Positions 52,701 through 59,889 of a stretch of DNA of 64,000 bases are shown one piece after another. Positions within the stretch are counted from its first letter, which is position 1. Each line of letters starts with the position of its first letter. Made by a program: the position numbers and the translations under genes. Below the pieces are notes generated by a model, which was not told the origin of the DNA, did not search any database, and saw only the letters and a list, made by a program, of their open reading frames with translations. Origin of the DNA: Spirochaetales bacterium (GTDB lineage: Bacteria; Spirochaetota; Spirochaetia; SZUA-6; RPPD01); assembly GCA_016929065.1 (NCBI GenBank), contig JAFGJO010000028.1:1-64000 (forward strand), read 5' to 3'.

Positions 52701-53123
52701 GAAATAGAAGACGCATCCGGAAGCATTGAATGCATCTTCTTCTCTGACATTTTCGAGAAATCCAGGGAAATGCTGAAAGAAAGCGCTGTGGTGGCACTCC
52801 GCGGCAAAATCGACAAGAGCCGGGGAGAAGCAAAACTTAAAGTGGAAGAAACACTCAGTCCGGAGCATCTGGCGAAACGGAGTGTCAATACCGTCCATAT
52901 ACGGCTTTCCCGAAAAATGATCGATGAAGAAAGCTCCTACAAACTGCGCGATTTTCTGTCAGCGCAGAGCGGCAGCTGCCGGGTGGTCTTTCATATCGAG
53001 AAGAATGGTACGCAGGCAGAAACAGTCATCCGCGCAACCAATGAGCTCGCCATTGCAGCGAATCCCGATATATTCTTCAAACTGAAGCAATACCCGCAGG
53101 TGATCGAGGTATGGAGTGAATAA
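49704..53123 (+). CDS. dnaE: DNA polymerase III subunit alpha
   Basis: 1139 residues. The N-terminal PHP domain is intact in metal ligands: VHLHTHSDYSLLDAI, ALTDHGNMFG, IIGSEFYV and IHYL. The palm carries the catalytic triad: GPGRGSGAGSLVAYCLG and PDFDIDFCFERRGEVIDYV. Later blocks are NALYRPGPM, YGFNKSHAAAYSLLAYQTA, a helix-hairpin-helix region, and an OB-fold (GKRMAFAEIEDASGSIECIF) near residues 995-1070. It is the replicative DnaE1-type enzyme. It starts at an ATG with no Shine-Dalgarno, unusual for a gene needed at a steady level. Confidence 0.97.
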   Translation: MADFVHLHTHSDYSLLDAITSIPKLVTKAKESGMHALALTDHGNMFGIPKFYKECKKQGVKPIIGSEFYVAPGSRFVKSGQESGARYHHLVLIARDAEGYRNLLELSSKSFLEGFYYRPRIDEELLKEHSKGITCLTACLAGSIPSLILQDKEAEAGKKAHEYRDIFGKEHFFLEMQYHGIAEQKKANEGLVKLSKNSGIPLVITNDIHYLNREDARAQDVAICIGTNKKINEGKRMKFDFPEFYFKTAEEMQAVFPDHQQAMANTRLIADQCNFEIPLPGPLLPHYQVPAGFTLESYLEAKSMEGLTQRYKNVSTEMMERLKFEMDVITSMGFTGYFLIVWDFISFARTHGIPVGPGRGSGAGSLVAYCLGITDIDPLKYGLLFERFLNPERISMPDFDIDFCFERRGEVIDYVSAKYGNDRVAQIITFGTLKARAVIRDVARVLDIPYDEADAIAKLVPTGPKIDLEKALEMEPKLKAVEERGSTFAELISVSRKLEGLRRHASTHAAGIVIGREPLTHYVPLYRDPKTGSTATQLTMDYLEECGLVKMDFLGLKTLTLIQNTLNLLKRRGIEIDISTIPEQDEKTFKMLSLGKSTCIFQFESTGMQNILKRARPEKIEDLIALNALYRPGPMENIDQFVTGKHNWAQIKYPLPELEPILRETYGVIVYQEQVMQIAQTIAGFSLGQADILRRAMGKKKIEVMGEQKEKFISGAVKKGYPKETADKLFELLVPFAGYGFNKSHAAAYSLLAYQTAFLKANYPAEFMAANLTNEIQDIDKLAHYIKESRDMGIDILPPDINLSEKEFTVSGGKIIYGLIGIKNVGGAAVEEIIQERIKRGPFKSLFDFLERVSLKTVNKKTVEALILAGVLDVFGETRATIAHNIEQIMQIASKRHDQREGGQGLLFEDMQSDDFQTLNLEQIEEWPKMKLLMDERDTLGFFFSGHPLDDYKKYITKYSNMPMGDPDTLSTDRMYTVIGLLKNIKEIITKTGKRMAFAEIEDASGSIECIFFSDIFEKSREMLKESAVVALRGKIDKSRGEAKLKVEETLSPEHLAKRSVNTVHIRLSRKMIDEESSYKLRDFLSAQSGSCRVVFHIEKNGTQAETVIRATNELAIAANPDIFFKLKQYPQVIEVWSE

Positions 53124-53150
53124 CAGCAGAGAGCAAAAAGGGAGGCGGCC

Positions 53151-53744
53151 ATGAGTGTTGTGCTATTTTTTTTAAGCGGTGTACTCACGATATACAGCTT
53201 CGTTATCATATTCCGTATCATTCTTGCATGGTTTTCCGGCACCGAACAGCATTCCGGGGCACTCTCTGTGCTGCAGCGAATCACCGATCCGTATCTCAAT
53301 ATCTTCCGCCGCATCAAATTCCTGAGCCGCGGAGCTTTCGATTTCTCCATTATTCTCGCAATTCTGGTATTGAATATCCTCTCCTTTGTTTTGCGCTATC
53401 TCGCGACTACTGTTTTTTTCAATATCGTCACCGTAATCGGCGCCATTGCACTGGCAGTCTGGCAAACCGTCTTCTTTCTCCTTGTCTTTTTTGCCATTGT
53501 GATCATTATTCTCATCATCATCACCAATGTCACACGGCGCACGTATTCACAGATATATTTCACCCTGTCAGCAATTACTGAACCATTCACCTCGTTTATC
53601 CGCCGCTGTATTCCCGGAGGGAAAAACCTGTCCGCAACTCCTGTTCTGGTCGTTACCCTTGTCTTTATCAGCGCGCTCTGCCTGTTCGGCATATTTGTTA
53701 TCGAGCCGTGCCTGCAGCAGCTTCTATTATGGACCTACATATAA
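53151..53744 (+). CDS. YggT family membrane protein
   Basis: 197 residues with four or more membrane helices in two YggT units. Unit one: VYSFVIIFRIILAWF in outline (ILTIYSF...IILAWFSG), then ITDPYLNIFRRIKFLSRG and DFSIILAILVLNILSFVLR. Unit two: ITNVTRRTYSQIYFTLSAIT, EPFTSFIRRCIPGGKNLSAT, then PVLVVTLVFISALCLFG. The family is linked to osmotic or ion balance and to cell-division clusters in other bacteria; its activity is unknown. It starts 27 bases after dnaE (ggaggcggcc) and is probably co-transcribed. Confidence 0.9.
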   Translation: MSVVLFFLSGVLTIYSFVIIFRIILAWFSGTEQHSGALSVLQRITDPYLNIFRRIKFLSRGAFDFSIILAILVLNILSFVLRYLATTVFFNIVTVIGAIALAVWQTVFFLLVFFAIVIIILIIITNVTRRTYSQIYFTLSAITEPFTSFIRRCIPGGKNLSATPVLVVTLVFISALCLFGIFVIEPCLQQLLLWTYI

Positions 53745-53777
53745 AAAAAAAAGCTGATTCCCTTTTTGGAAATCAGC
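53743..53777 (-). terminator. Terminator at the end of the minus-strand ferritin-like gene
   Basis: GCTGATTTCC-aaaaa-GGGAATCAGC with ten Ts following on the minus strand. Confidence 0.9.
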
Positions 53778-53802
53778 CCGAATAAACATTTTTACGGGAA
53801 GG

Positions 53803-54291
53803 CTACAACTGGGCTTTTACCTGCTGCAGCTGCGCGACATGGTTTTTTTCTTCATTGATGATGGTTTCAAGGTGCTCTTTTCCAAGTCGTTCCGGAACCA
53901 GATCTTTCAATCCCGTATAATACAGAATCGATTTTTTTTCAAGCCCCAAAGCAATATCCAGTATTTCCTGTATTGTTTCCTTTCCCGTCAGGGCATCCGC
54001 AGCAGAGGGACTTCCCTCACCGCCATGTGCATCTGCCATTGCGTTGAGATATAACATCGCCTCCTGGTATGGGTCAAAACTCTTTTCTGCTGAATACACG
54101 GCGGCAAGAGAATCTTTCATCTCCAGAAAGATCTTTTTATGGACATCTTCCATTTTTGCCAGGTTTTCAAGCAGTGATGCATGGCTGTCTCCCTTATGAA
54201 TTTCCGCTGCTTTCCGGTAAAACGCGGCGCCATTTTCCTCGATTTTTACTGCTACTGAAAATATTTCATCTGCATTAAACTGTATTCCCAT
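53803..54291 (-). CDS. Ferritin-like (rubrerythrin-type) di-iron protein
   Basis: 162 residues, four-helix bundle. The iron ligands follow the E...ExxH pattern: EIFSVAVKIEENGAAFYRKA, then LLENLAKMEDVHKKIFLEMK, then EILDIALGLEKKSILYYTGL, then HLETIINEEKNHVAQLQQV. There is no C-terminal rubredoxin domain, so electron supply would come from another protein. Such proteins detoxify peroxide or store iron in anaerobes. It follows the small CxxC gene on the same strand. Confidence 0.9.
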   Translation of the reverse strand: MGIQFNADEIFSVAVKIEENGAAFYRKAAEIHKGDSHASLLENLAKMEDVHKKIFLEMKDSLAAVYSAEKSFDPYQEAMLYLNAMADAHGGEGSPSAADALTGKETIQEILDIALGLEKKSILYYTGLKDLVPERLGKEHLETIINEEKNHVAQLQQVKAQL

Positions 54292-54333
54292 AGTCCCTCA
54301 CTTTCAAGAGATTCTGTGCTCTCCTGCCGGTTT

Positions 54334-54507
54334 CTATTCGAGCGGCATCGGGTTGCAAAGATTTTCCTTGTTGTCTGCCACTCGGCCGCAGTTAAAACAA
54401 ATATATTTTGGTGCAGAGGTAATCTGTTTGATCTCTTCAAACATCTGTTTGCTTGCCAAAACGCAAAGATGTCCTTTATGATCCCCTGTGCATGTTTCAT
54501 TTGCCAT
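54334..54507 (-). CDS. Small cysteine-rich protein near the rubrerythrin gene
   Basis: 57 residues from the ATG at 54507 after tggagg. Cys residues occur in ETCTGDHKGHLCVL and YICFNCGRVADNKENLCNPM, the latter a C-x-x-C knuckle with a distal Cys. This order, C-x-G-x-H-K-G-H-x-C-V-L then KYIC-NCGR, recurs as a short conserved protein in anaerobic bacteria, often next to rubrerythrin-like genes. It probably holds Zn or Fe. The function is unassigned; an electron carrier or iron-handling role would fit the neighbour. Confidence 0.78.
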   Translation of the reverse strand: MANETCTGDHKGHLCVLASKQMFEEIKQITSAPKYICFNCGRVADNKENLCNPMPLE

Positions 54508-54590
54508 TCTGTTCCTCCAGATAAAAGACTCTACAAAAATTATCAAGCAAAAGATTCGCTGAAATTGCGAACAATGTCAAGAGGCAGTGC

Positions 54591-55175
54591 TTACTCTGTT
54601 GTCAGTTCACGCACAATCGGGCCGGGATACCCCATATCAGCGAGAATTTGTCTCGCCGCATCCAGATTGTCCCTGCTTACATGCTTCACAAACGTCCGGG
54701 TATATCCGGCAGCAGTGACCTCGTAATACACCGAGAAGCCTTTCGCTTTTAATTTTTCTCCAAGAACAAAGGCATTGTCCTTGTTCCGGAATGATGCAAC
54801 CTGAATGATATAATGGTTCGCCGGTTCCGGGCGGGTAAGGATCTCAAGGCGCACACGGGCAGTCCCGGCGCCCACCATTCCGATTTCTTCGGCAGCGATC
54901 CTTGACAAATCAATAATACGGCCTGCGACAAACGGCCCGCGGTCATTAATCCGTACTGTTGTACTCTGGCTGGTTTCAAGACTGGTTACTTTTACCATTG
55001 TCCCGAACGGAAGCGTTTTATGTGCAGCCGTATGTTTTTCGGTATCAAATATTTCCCCATTGGCGGTTTTTCGGCCCTGAAATTTTCCGCCGTACCAGGA
55101 TGCGTACCCTTCTTCTGCAGAGAGGCATACAATGCCCCCGAGCAGAAAAACAGACAACAATAAAATCCATTTCAT
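54591..55175 (-). CDS. rlpA: RlpA-family protein (DPBB + SPOR)
   Basis: 194 residues. Signal peptide ends CLSA. The double-psi beta-barrel is EGYASWYGGKFQGRKTANGE, then HKTLPFGTMVKVTSL and VRINDRGPFVAGRIIDLS, with the Asp of NDRGP used by active lytic transglycosylases. A C-terminal SPOR domain (HYIIQVASFRNKDNAFVLGE, GFSVYYEV) binds denuded glycan at the division site. Cleavage of peptidoglycan at the septum is the known role in Pseudomonas. It lies 19 bases after the PilZ gene. No strong ribosome site, so coupling to PilZ is likely. Confidence 0.9.
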   Translation of the reverse strand: MKWILLLSVFLLGGIVCLSAEEGYASWYGGKFQGRKTANGEIFDTEKHTAAHKTLPFGTMVKVTSLETSQSTTVRINDRGPFVAGRIIDLSRIAAEEIGMVGAGTARVRLEILTRPEPANHYIIQVASFRNKDNAFVLGEKLKAKGFSVYYEVTAAGYTRTFVKHVSRDNLDAARQILADMGYPGPIVRELTTE

Positions 55176-55194
55176 ATTCTGTTTATCGGCAGGA

Positions 55195-55530
55195 TTATTC
55201 GGCTTCAACACTGCCGATCGAAAATTCCTCTATCAGCTGACGGTGTTTATCTGATATTTTTGTAAACATGAGGCCATTGTCATAAAGTCCGTCATTGGGC
55301 TTTGACCACATAACCTTTGCATGTGCGATAATTTCTTCTGCGGTTTTCGGGAGGGAAAAAATAATGACGACCAGATCATTTTTTGCCATAGGCGTATCGG
55401 ATGTCGTAATGCAGACCCCCCCAAGGCTGATATCCTTTGATGTGGAAAACGCTGCTTTTTTATCCTTGACAGATTGATAGCTTATCCTGGTGTGAAGAAG
55501 AAACCGGTGATATTCCCTGCGTTCATTCAT
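55195..55530 (-). CDS. PilZ-domain protein
   Basis: 111 residues, a single PilZ domain. The c-di-GMP motifs are recognisable: the N-terminal Arg pair in MNERREYHRFLL (R-x-x-x-R) and D-I-S-L-G-G in TSKDISLGGVCITTSDTPM (the [DN]-x-S-x-x-G box), followed by GLMFTKISDKHRQLIEEF. It probably binds c-di-GMP and passes the signal to an envelope or motility partner. It lies 61 bases after the RpoS-like sigma gene and shares its strand. Confidence 0.9.
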   Translation of the reverse strand: MNERREYHRFLLHTRISYQSVKDKKAAFSTSKDISLGGVCITTSDTPMAKNDLVVIIFSLPKTAEEIIAHAKVMWSKPNDGLYDNGLMFTKISDKHRQLIEEFSIGSVEAE

Positions 55531-55591
55531 GACAGCACCTCCTGACAGACATGGTGTTTAAACGCACTGTATCCATATCCGGGAATATCTA

Positions 55592-56596
55592 TTACACGCA
55601 ATCTTTCAATTCGCGGATCAGCTTGAAATGCCGGAGTTTCGCAATGGCCTTTTCCTGGATTTGGCGGACCCGTTCCCTGGTAATGCCGAGCATTTTTCCT
55701 GTTTCTTCCAGGGTAAAGGGGCCTTCCCCTGCCAGTCCAAAACGGAGCTGTATAATGCGCATTTCCCGGTCGGAAAGCTGGCGAAGTACTCTGCGGATGG
55801 TATTCTGAAGAGTTACAGAAAACACGCTTTCAAACGGCATTTTTGAATTGTCGTCCGGAATTAAATCGGAAAGCCGGGTGACATTTTCGTCGTCAACAGT
55901 TGTATCCAAAGAGGTTGTTTCCTGGGAGAGCTTGACGATGTCTTTAATCTTTGTAATCGGAAGGTTCATGTATTGGGCAAGTTCTTCGTCGCGCGGGTCT
56001 CGGCCAAGTTCCTGGGCAAGATGTTTTGCCACAAAATAGCATTTTTTTATCATGTTCAGCATATGAACGGGAATGCGAATGACGCGCCCCTTGTCTGCCA
56101 GGGATTTTATAATTGCCTGCTTGATCCACCAGGTACCATACGTGGAAAATCTGCAGCCTTTTCGGTAATCGAACCGTTCTACCGCTTCGATCAGCCCTAT
56201 ATTTCCCTCATCGATGAGATCCAGGAGACTCAATCCCCGGTGTTTATATTGTTTTGCAATCGATACAACAAGCCGGAGATTCGAATTGATCATCTTGTTT
56301 TTCAGGGAAGCAAGACGGGATTCCATTTTATCGGATTCACTCAGATACACTGATTTTGTGATCTTTTTTCTCCGCAGGGAGCTGATCAGACCATTCAGTT
56401 TTTTTCTGGTCATTGAAATCTTTTTGCCGATATCCTTTTCTTCTTCACCAAGAAGAAGAGGATATCGGGAGATTTGCTTGAGATACAATGCGAGCGGATC
56501 GGTCTCGAACGTACCGGAATGATACTCTTCATGCCCGTCAAATATTTTGGTTTTAATCAAATCAAAAGTCTTTGGAAGGAGGAGTTGTTTGCTCAT
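55592..56596 (-). CDS. Sigma-70 factor, RpoS-like group 2
   Basis: 334 residues, close to the size of RpoS. No region 1.1. Region 1.2: DPLALYLKQISRYPLLLGEE. Region 2: NLRLVVSIAKQYKHRGLSLL, DEGNIGLIEAVERFDYRKGC, RFSTYGTWWIKQAIIKSLAD. Region 3: GRVIRIPVHMLNMIKKCYF. Region 4: LSDREMRIIQLRFGLAGEG and LEETGKMLGITRERVRQIQE, ending in a -35 helix. It has a non-standard spacer insertion of Lys/Arg residues near 45-65 (LNGLISSLRRKKITKSVYL). An NlpD-like gene lies directly upstream. The start is set by ggggg cacaATG. Confidence 0.9.
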   Translation of the reverse strand: MSKQLLLPKTFDLIKTKIFDGHEEYHSGTFETDPLALYLKQISRYPLLLGEEEKDIGKKISMTRKKLNGLISSLRRKKITKSVYLSESDKMESRLASLKNKMINSNLRLVVSIAKQYKHRGLSLLDLIDEGNIGLIEAVERFDYRKGCRFSTYGTWWIKQAIIKSLADKGRVIRIPVHMLNMIKKCYFVAKHLAQELGRDPRDEELAQYMNLPITKIKDIVKLSQETTSLDTTVDDENVTRLSDLIPDDNSKMPFESVFSVTLQNTIRRVLRQLSDREMRIIQLRFGLAGEGPFTLEETGKMLGITRERVRQIQEKAIAKLRHFKLIRELKDCV

Positions 56597-56634
56597 TGTG
56601 CCCCCAATCTATTATTTATATCAAATTTGAATAA

Positions 56635-56663
56635 AATCTATAATATCTTTAAATAAATGTCAA
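56635..56663 (-). promoter_or_regulatory. Promoter of the RpoS-like gene
   Basis: On the minus strand TTGACA (56658-56663), a 17-base spacer, then TAGATT (56635-56640). The surrounding 130 bases are very AT-rich, with ATATCTTTAAA twice (about 56643 and 56687). Confidence 0.65.
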
Positions 56664-56730
56664 GACTAAATATACAAAAAATATAAAATATCTTTAAAAT
56701 ATTCATTAATTTCAAGTTTTTTGGAGATTT

Positions 56731-57543
56731 TTAGTTTCTGGAGGAGAGAATTGCAGCAGGATCCATATAGGTTCGTTTGGCAGCGTGCCAGACAATAAAC
56801 AGGAGAGAGGACTTTGTTTCATGGAACCACGTCCCCATTCTGCCGATTGCACTGCCGGTTTCCACTTCTTCACCCACTGTTACCACGAGGTCATTGTTGC
56901 CGAGGTATCCGTAGACATACCCGTCCTCTGACTGAACAAGGACCACATTTCCATATCCGCGGTACGGATTTGCCCAAATGACGCGGCCGCTGCTCGAAGA
57001 ATACACCAGGTCGCCCCTCGTCCCTTCGATGAGGATTCCCTGCATTTTTCCATTATAGGATTCACGGGCCCCCGGATGCGGCCAGCTCAACCTGTTTTTG
57101 GGATCGAAAGAGGCCGTTGTCCCGGTTGTGCCTGCTGCCGCCTTTGAATCATTTCCGGAATCTGCAGCTTTTCCTCCCGGAATGACGATTGTCTGCCCGG
57201 TTCTCAATGAAGCCGCATCTTTAATATTATTTGCGGACATGAGGTCATTGACATCAATATCATAGTGGCGGGCGATACTGTAAAAAGTATCTCCTTTTTT
57301 CACTGTGTAGCGGGACATTGAGGGGATGATTATTTTTGTCCCGACCCTTACAGACTGCACATTCGTTATTTTGTTGTATTCCATCAAAACATCGACAGGA
57401 ATATCATATTTCAGGGAAATCCGGTAAAGTGTATCGCCTTTCTGGACGGTATAGGTTGTTTCATCTGCACCAAGAAGCATGCTGCAGGAGAAAAGAAAGG
57501 TGATTAAAAATAGTATGCAACGGTTAATCTTCATAACGTTCAT
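56731..57543 (-). CDS. NlpD-like protein: two LysM domains and a degenerate LytM/M23 domain
   Basis: 270 residues. Signal peptide 1-25 (CSMLLGA). LysM 1 at about 30-75 (YTVQKGDTLYRISLKYDIPV) and LysM 2 at about 80-122 (YTVKKGDTFYSIARHYDIDV) bind peptidoglycan. A linker with Gly/Thr/Ala follows. The M23 fold spans 155-268 (GILIEGTRGDLVYSSSSGRV, PYRGYGNVVLVQSEDGYVYG). Every zinc ligand is missing: the H-x-x-x-D site reads MQGILI, the H-x-H site reads SLLFIVW, and YAHL is YGYLG. It therefore resembles the amidase-activating NlpD/EnvC group. The start at 57543 or 57534 lacks a strong ribosome site. Confidence 0.9.
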   Translation of the reverse strand: MNVMKINRCILFLITFLFSCSMLLGADETTYTVQKGDTLYRISLKYDIPVDVLMEYNKITNVQSVRVGTKIIIPSMSRYTVKKGDTFYSIARHYDIDVNDLMSANNIKDAASLRTGQTIVIPGGKAADSGNDSKAAAGTTGTTASFDPKNRLSWPHPGARESYNGKMQGILIEGTRGDLVYSSSSGRVIWANPYRGYGNVVLVQSEDGYVYGYLGNNDLVVTVGEEVETGSAIGRMGTWFHETKSSLLFIVWHAAKRTYMDPAAILSSRN

Positions 57544-57659
57544 TACAATATTCGGCCGGAATTCGACTGAACTAAATGCAAAATACCAAATTTCTTTCAG
57601 GCAGGAAAAAGGAAAAAAGTGCTGAAGAGAGCTTTAGTGAAAAACAGAACGGGAAAAAA

Positions 57660-57732
57660 TCGGGCTGGGGAGACTTGAACTCCCGGCCTCTCGGTCCCGA
57701 ACCGAGCGCGCTAGCCACTGCGCTACAGCCCG
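57660..57732 (-). tRNA. tRNA-Pro (CGG)
   Basis: 73 bases ending in discriminator A. Acceptor CGGGCTG pairs with CAGCCCG. D arm GCGC-agtggcta-GCGC. Anticodon arm CTCGG-TTCGGGA-CCGAG gives anticodon CGG. T arm GGGAG-TTCAAGT-CTCCC. C1-G72 with A73 agrees with proline identity. Confidence 0.95.
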
Positions 57733-57777
57733 TATTCAAACGGTTTAACAGTATACTATTATTTAAACAGTTTAATC

Positions 57778-57819
57778 AATTAAAAAAAACCGAGCACTCA
57801 ATAAATTTGAGTGCTCGGT
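57778..57819 (-). terminator. Terminator after tRNA-Asp; palindrome copy 3
   Basis: ACCGAGCACTCAA-atttat-TTGAGTGCTCGGT, followed on the minus strand by eight Ts. The arms are the same as in the dispersed palindromes at 3141 and 4333, so an element of that family serves here as a transcription stop between the two tRNAs. Confidence 0.85.
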
Positions 57820-57821
57820 AA

Positions 57822-57895
57822 CGGGAGTGACGGGACTTGAACCCGCGATCCCCGGCTTGACAGGCCGGTGCGATAACCAACTTCGCCACACCCCC
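57822..57895 (-). tRNA. tRNA-Asp (GTC)
   Basis: 74 bases. Acceptor GGGGGTG pairs with CACTCCC (one G-T pair), discriminator G. D arm GGCG-aagttggttat-CGCA-like. Anticodon arm CCGGC-CTGTCAA-GCCGG gives GTC. T arm GCGGG-TTCAAGT-CCCGT (one G-T). It reads towards tRNA-Pro. Confidence 0.95.
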
Positions 57896-58206
57896 TTTTC
57901 ATGCACAAAGTACACGCCTCATCCGGCTGTTTGCCCTGACACCTGAGGTATCACCGGAGCCGGAAGAAAGCACAGTATAACTTTTTTTTTCAAAATGTCA
58001 AGTAGGCGAAAACATTTTGAAATGAAAATAGTATAATTCTCATACCGGCCGGAAAACATATTTATGTCCTATAATTGACAATTTAGGGCTTCCATGGTAA
58101 TTTTTAACACCGCTCATACAATGCGGGAGCATAACAGGAATAGTTCAAGGATCCGGTGAAGACCGTCCTGAAAATAACAATAAATTTAACAGAAAAGGGA
58201 ACGACA

Positions 58207-59784
58207 ATGGCCTCACGTGAAATACGACGAAGTAAAGAACGAATAACAAAAAATAAAAAAGAAGAAACCTCGATTACCAAAAAATTACTGCCGATTCCAA
58301 CGCTCATTATTATCGGCCTGGTTTTGTTCGGCCTGGTTTTCGGCCTGGGCAGCGGGAGTCAGCAATGGTTTAATTTCAATGAGCTCGGATTTGCCGAATA
58401 CGACGGGCATCAGATTGCCTGGAAACCCGGCAATTATTTTGCCCTGAAAATCGGCGAACTCATGAACCGGCGGGCCCAATATTCAGAAGAAGCGGCATTC
58501 AGAGCTATTCTTCCCTATATGATTTTCCACACTGCGGTCATGATTGAAGCCGAAAAAAGCGGCATTATGCTTTCGAGGGAAGAAGTTGAACAATACATTA
58601 AAAACAGCCAGATTACCTCACGGTACAATAATGCAACACCGGCAGAACGGGTCCGCATGTTCAACAATATAAAAGAACAGGCAACGGAGCTCAAGTTTTT
58701 ATATACCATGTTTTCTCTCGACACTGAGCAAAATACCTCTTTGACCGATTTTATCAAACAGATGGGCGCTTATGAAAGAAAATTCCGCTATGTGCAGTGG
58801 AGTTATGAAAATTATCCGGCTTCACAGATTATACAGTATGCCGGGGAGAACGCAGACCAGTTTAAAAAAATAAAACTGAACAGGATCTCCACGAAAGAAG
58901 AAGCAAAGGCAAGGGAAGCACTCGGAAAAATCAGAAGTTCCGCCTCTTCGTTCGAAGAACAACAGGCAGAACTCCAGGCTGATGCGGCGAATGCAGAAGC
59001 CACCTGGCAGCCCTATTACCGGCTGCTCGCGGTGATCGGCAGCAAAGAAGCAGTGGACACGATCTATACCCTGAAACGGGGTGAAGTGAGTGAACCCGTA
59101 CAGGTCGGAAGCGACTGGGTTATCTATAAATGTGAAGAAGAATCTGTTGCTGCTGACCTCAAAGACATGGCAGTGATCGAGGAAATCAAGTCCTATGTCT
59201 ATGATTACGAAAAAGGACGAATCCAGGAGTATTTTGAAGAAAAGGCAAGAGAGTTCAAGACAAGGGCGGAAGCGACCAGTTTTGCGGCCGCGGCCCGGGA
59301 GTTCGGCCTTAAGGAGTACACAACTGACTATTTCCCATTGAATGTGAACGGTCTTTCTTTCCTGAAACCGCTTCCGCAGCCGGTTGACGAAAAGGCTTCT
59401 CTTTCCGCTGCCCAGTCGGATATTGCTTTTTTCACCGAAGCGTTTTCAATTAATAAGGATGAAATGACCTCACCGGTGCTGCTCTCCGAGAAGGTCGCAG
59501 TACTCCAGTTTATGGAAGACCGGCAGGTCCCCGAATATGAGCTTGATAAAATCGGAACCGATTTTACCGCGAACATGCAGCAGCAGGCCAATTCGTTTCT
59601 TCAAATATTACAGCATGTTTTTCACTCACCGTCACAGCCGTTGTATTACAGCCCGGAATCATTCCAGCAGCTGCCCTACTATTCCCTTTTTGTGGATTCA
59701 TCAAAAATGGGCACTCCGGCAGAACAGGATGAACAGTTTCAAAAAGCACTTGCAGTGTATCAAAAAGCCCTTCGGGGAGAATAA
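58207..59784 (+). CDS. PpiD/SurA-like membrane-anchored peptidyl-prolyl isomerase
   Basis: 525 residues from the ATG at 58207 (aaaaggga before it); an ATG 51 bases upstream lacks support. A basic N-terminus precedes one membrane helix at about 34-53 (LIIIGLVLFGLVFGLGSG), so the bulk faces the periplasm. Residues 60-230 form the SurA_N-like chaperone helices (FRAILPYMIFHTAVMIEAEK, REEVEQYIKNSQ). Around 240-335 is a rotamase-like unit with AREALGKIRSSASSFEEQQ, TIYTLKRGEVSEPVQVGSDW. The rest is helical. It likely helps fold outer-membrane proteins. The 300-base gap before it holds tRNA-Asp's start and nothing else visible. Confidence 0.8.
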   Translation: MASREIRRSKERITKNKKEETSITKKLLPIPTLIIIGLVLFGLVFGLGSGSQQWFNFNELGFAEYDGHQIAWKPGNYFALKIGELMNRRAQYSEEAAFRAILPYMIFHTAVMIEAEKSGIMLSREEVEQYIKNSQITSRYNNATPAERVRMFNNIKEQATELKFLYTMFSLDTEQNTSLTDFIKQMGAYERKFRYVQWSYENYPASQIIQYAGENADQFKKIKLNRISTKEEAKAREALGKIRSSASSFEEQQAELQADAANAEATWQPYYRLLAVIGSKEAVDTIYTLKRGEVSEPVQVGSDWVIYKCEEESVAADLKDMAVIEEIKSYVYDYEKGRIQEYFEEKAREFKTRAEATSFAAAAREFGLKEYTTDYFPLNVNGLSFLKPLPQPVDEKASLSAAQSDIAFFTEAFSINKDEMTSPVLLSEKVAVLQFMEDRQVPEYELDKIGTDFTANMQQQANSFLQILQHVFHSPSQPLYYSPESFQQLPYYSLFVDSSKMGTPAEQDEQFQKALAVYQKALRGE

Positions 59785-59813
59785 CCGCACATTCGGTCTG
59801 ATCAAAATATAAT

Positions 59814-59843
59814 CTATCGGCAGCAGGAAATTGCTGCCGATAG
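59814..59843 (+). terminator. Hairpin after the PpiD-like gene
   Basis: CTATCGGCAGCA-ggaaat-TGCTGCCGATAG is a perfect 12-bp stem. Only a weak T tract (tagtattt) follows, so it may be a weak terminator. Confidence 0.55.
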
Positions 59844-59889
59844 TATTTACATGGAAACTCCTTGCCAGTCAAAAGGGATAAATATATAA

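Noticed and set aside
57576-57821. An 81-codon plus-strand open frame across the tRNAs
   Set aside because: It runs antisense through tRNA-Pro; its product contains the well-known spurious string that arises from translating a tRNA in reverse.
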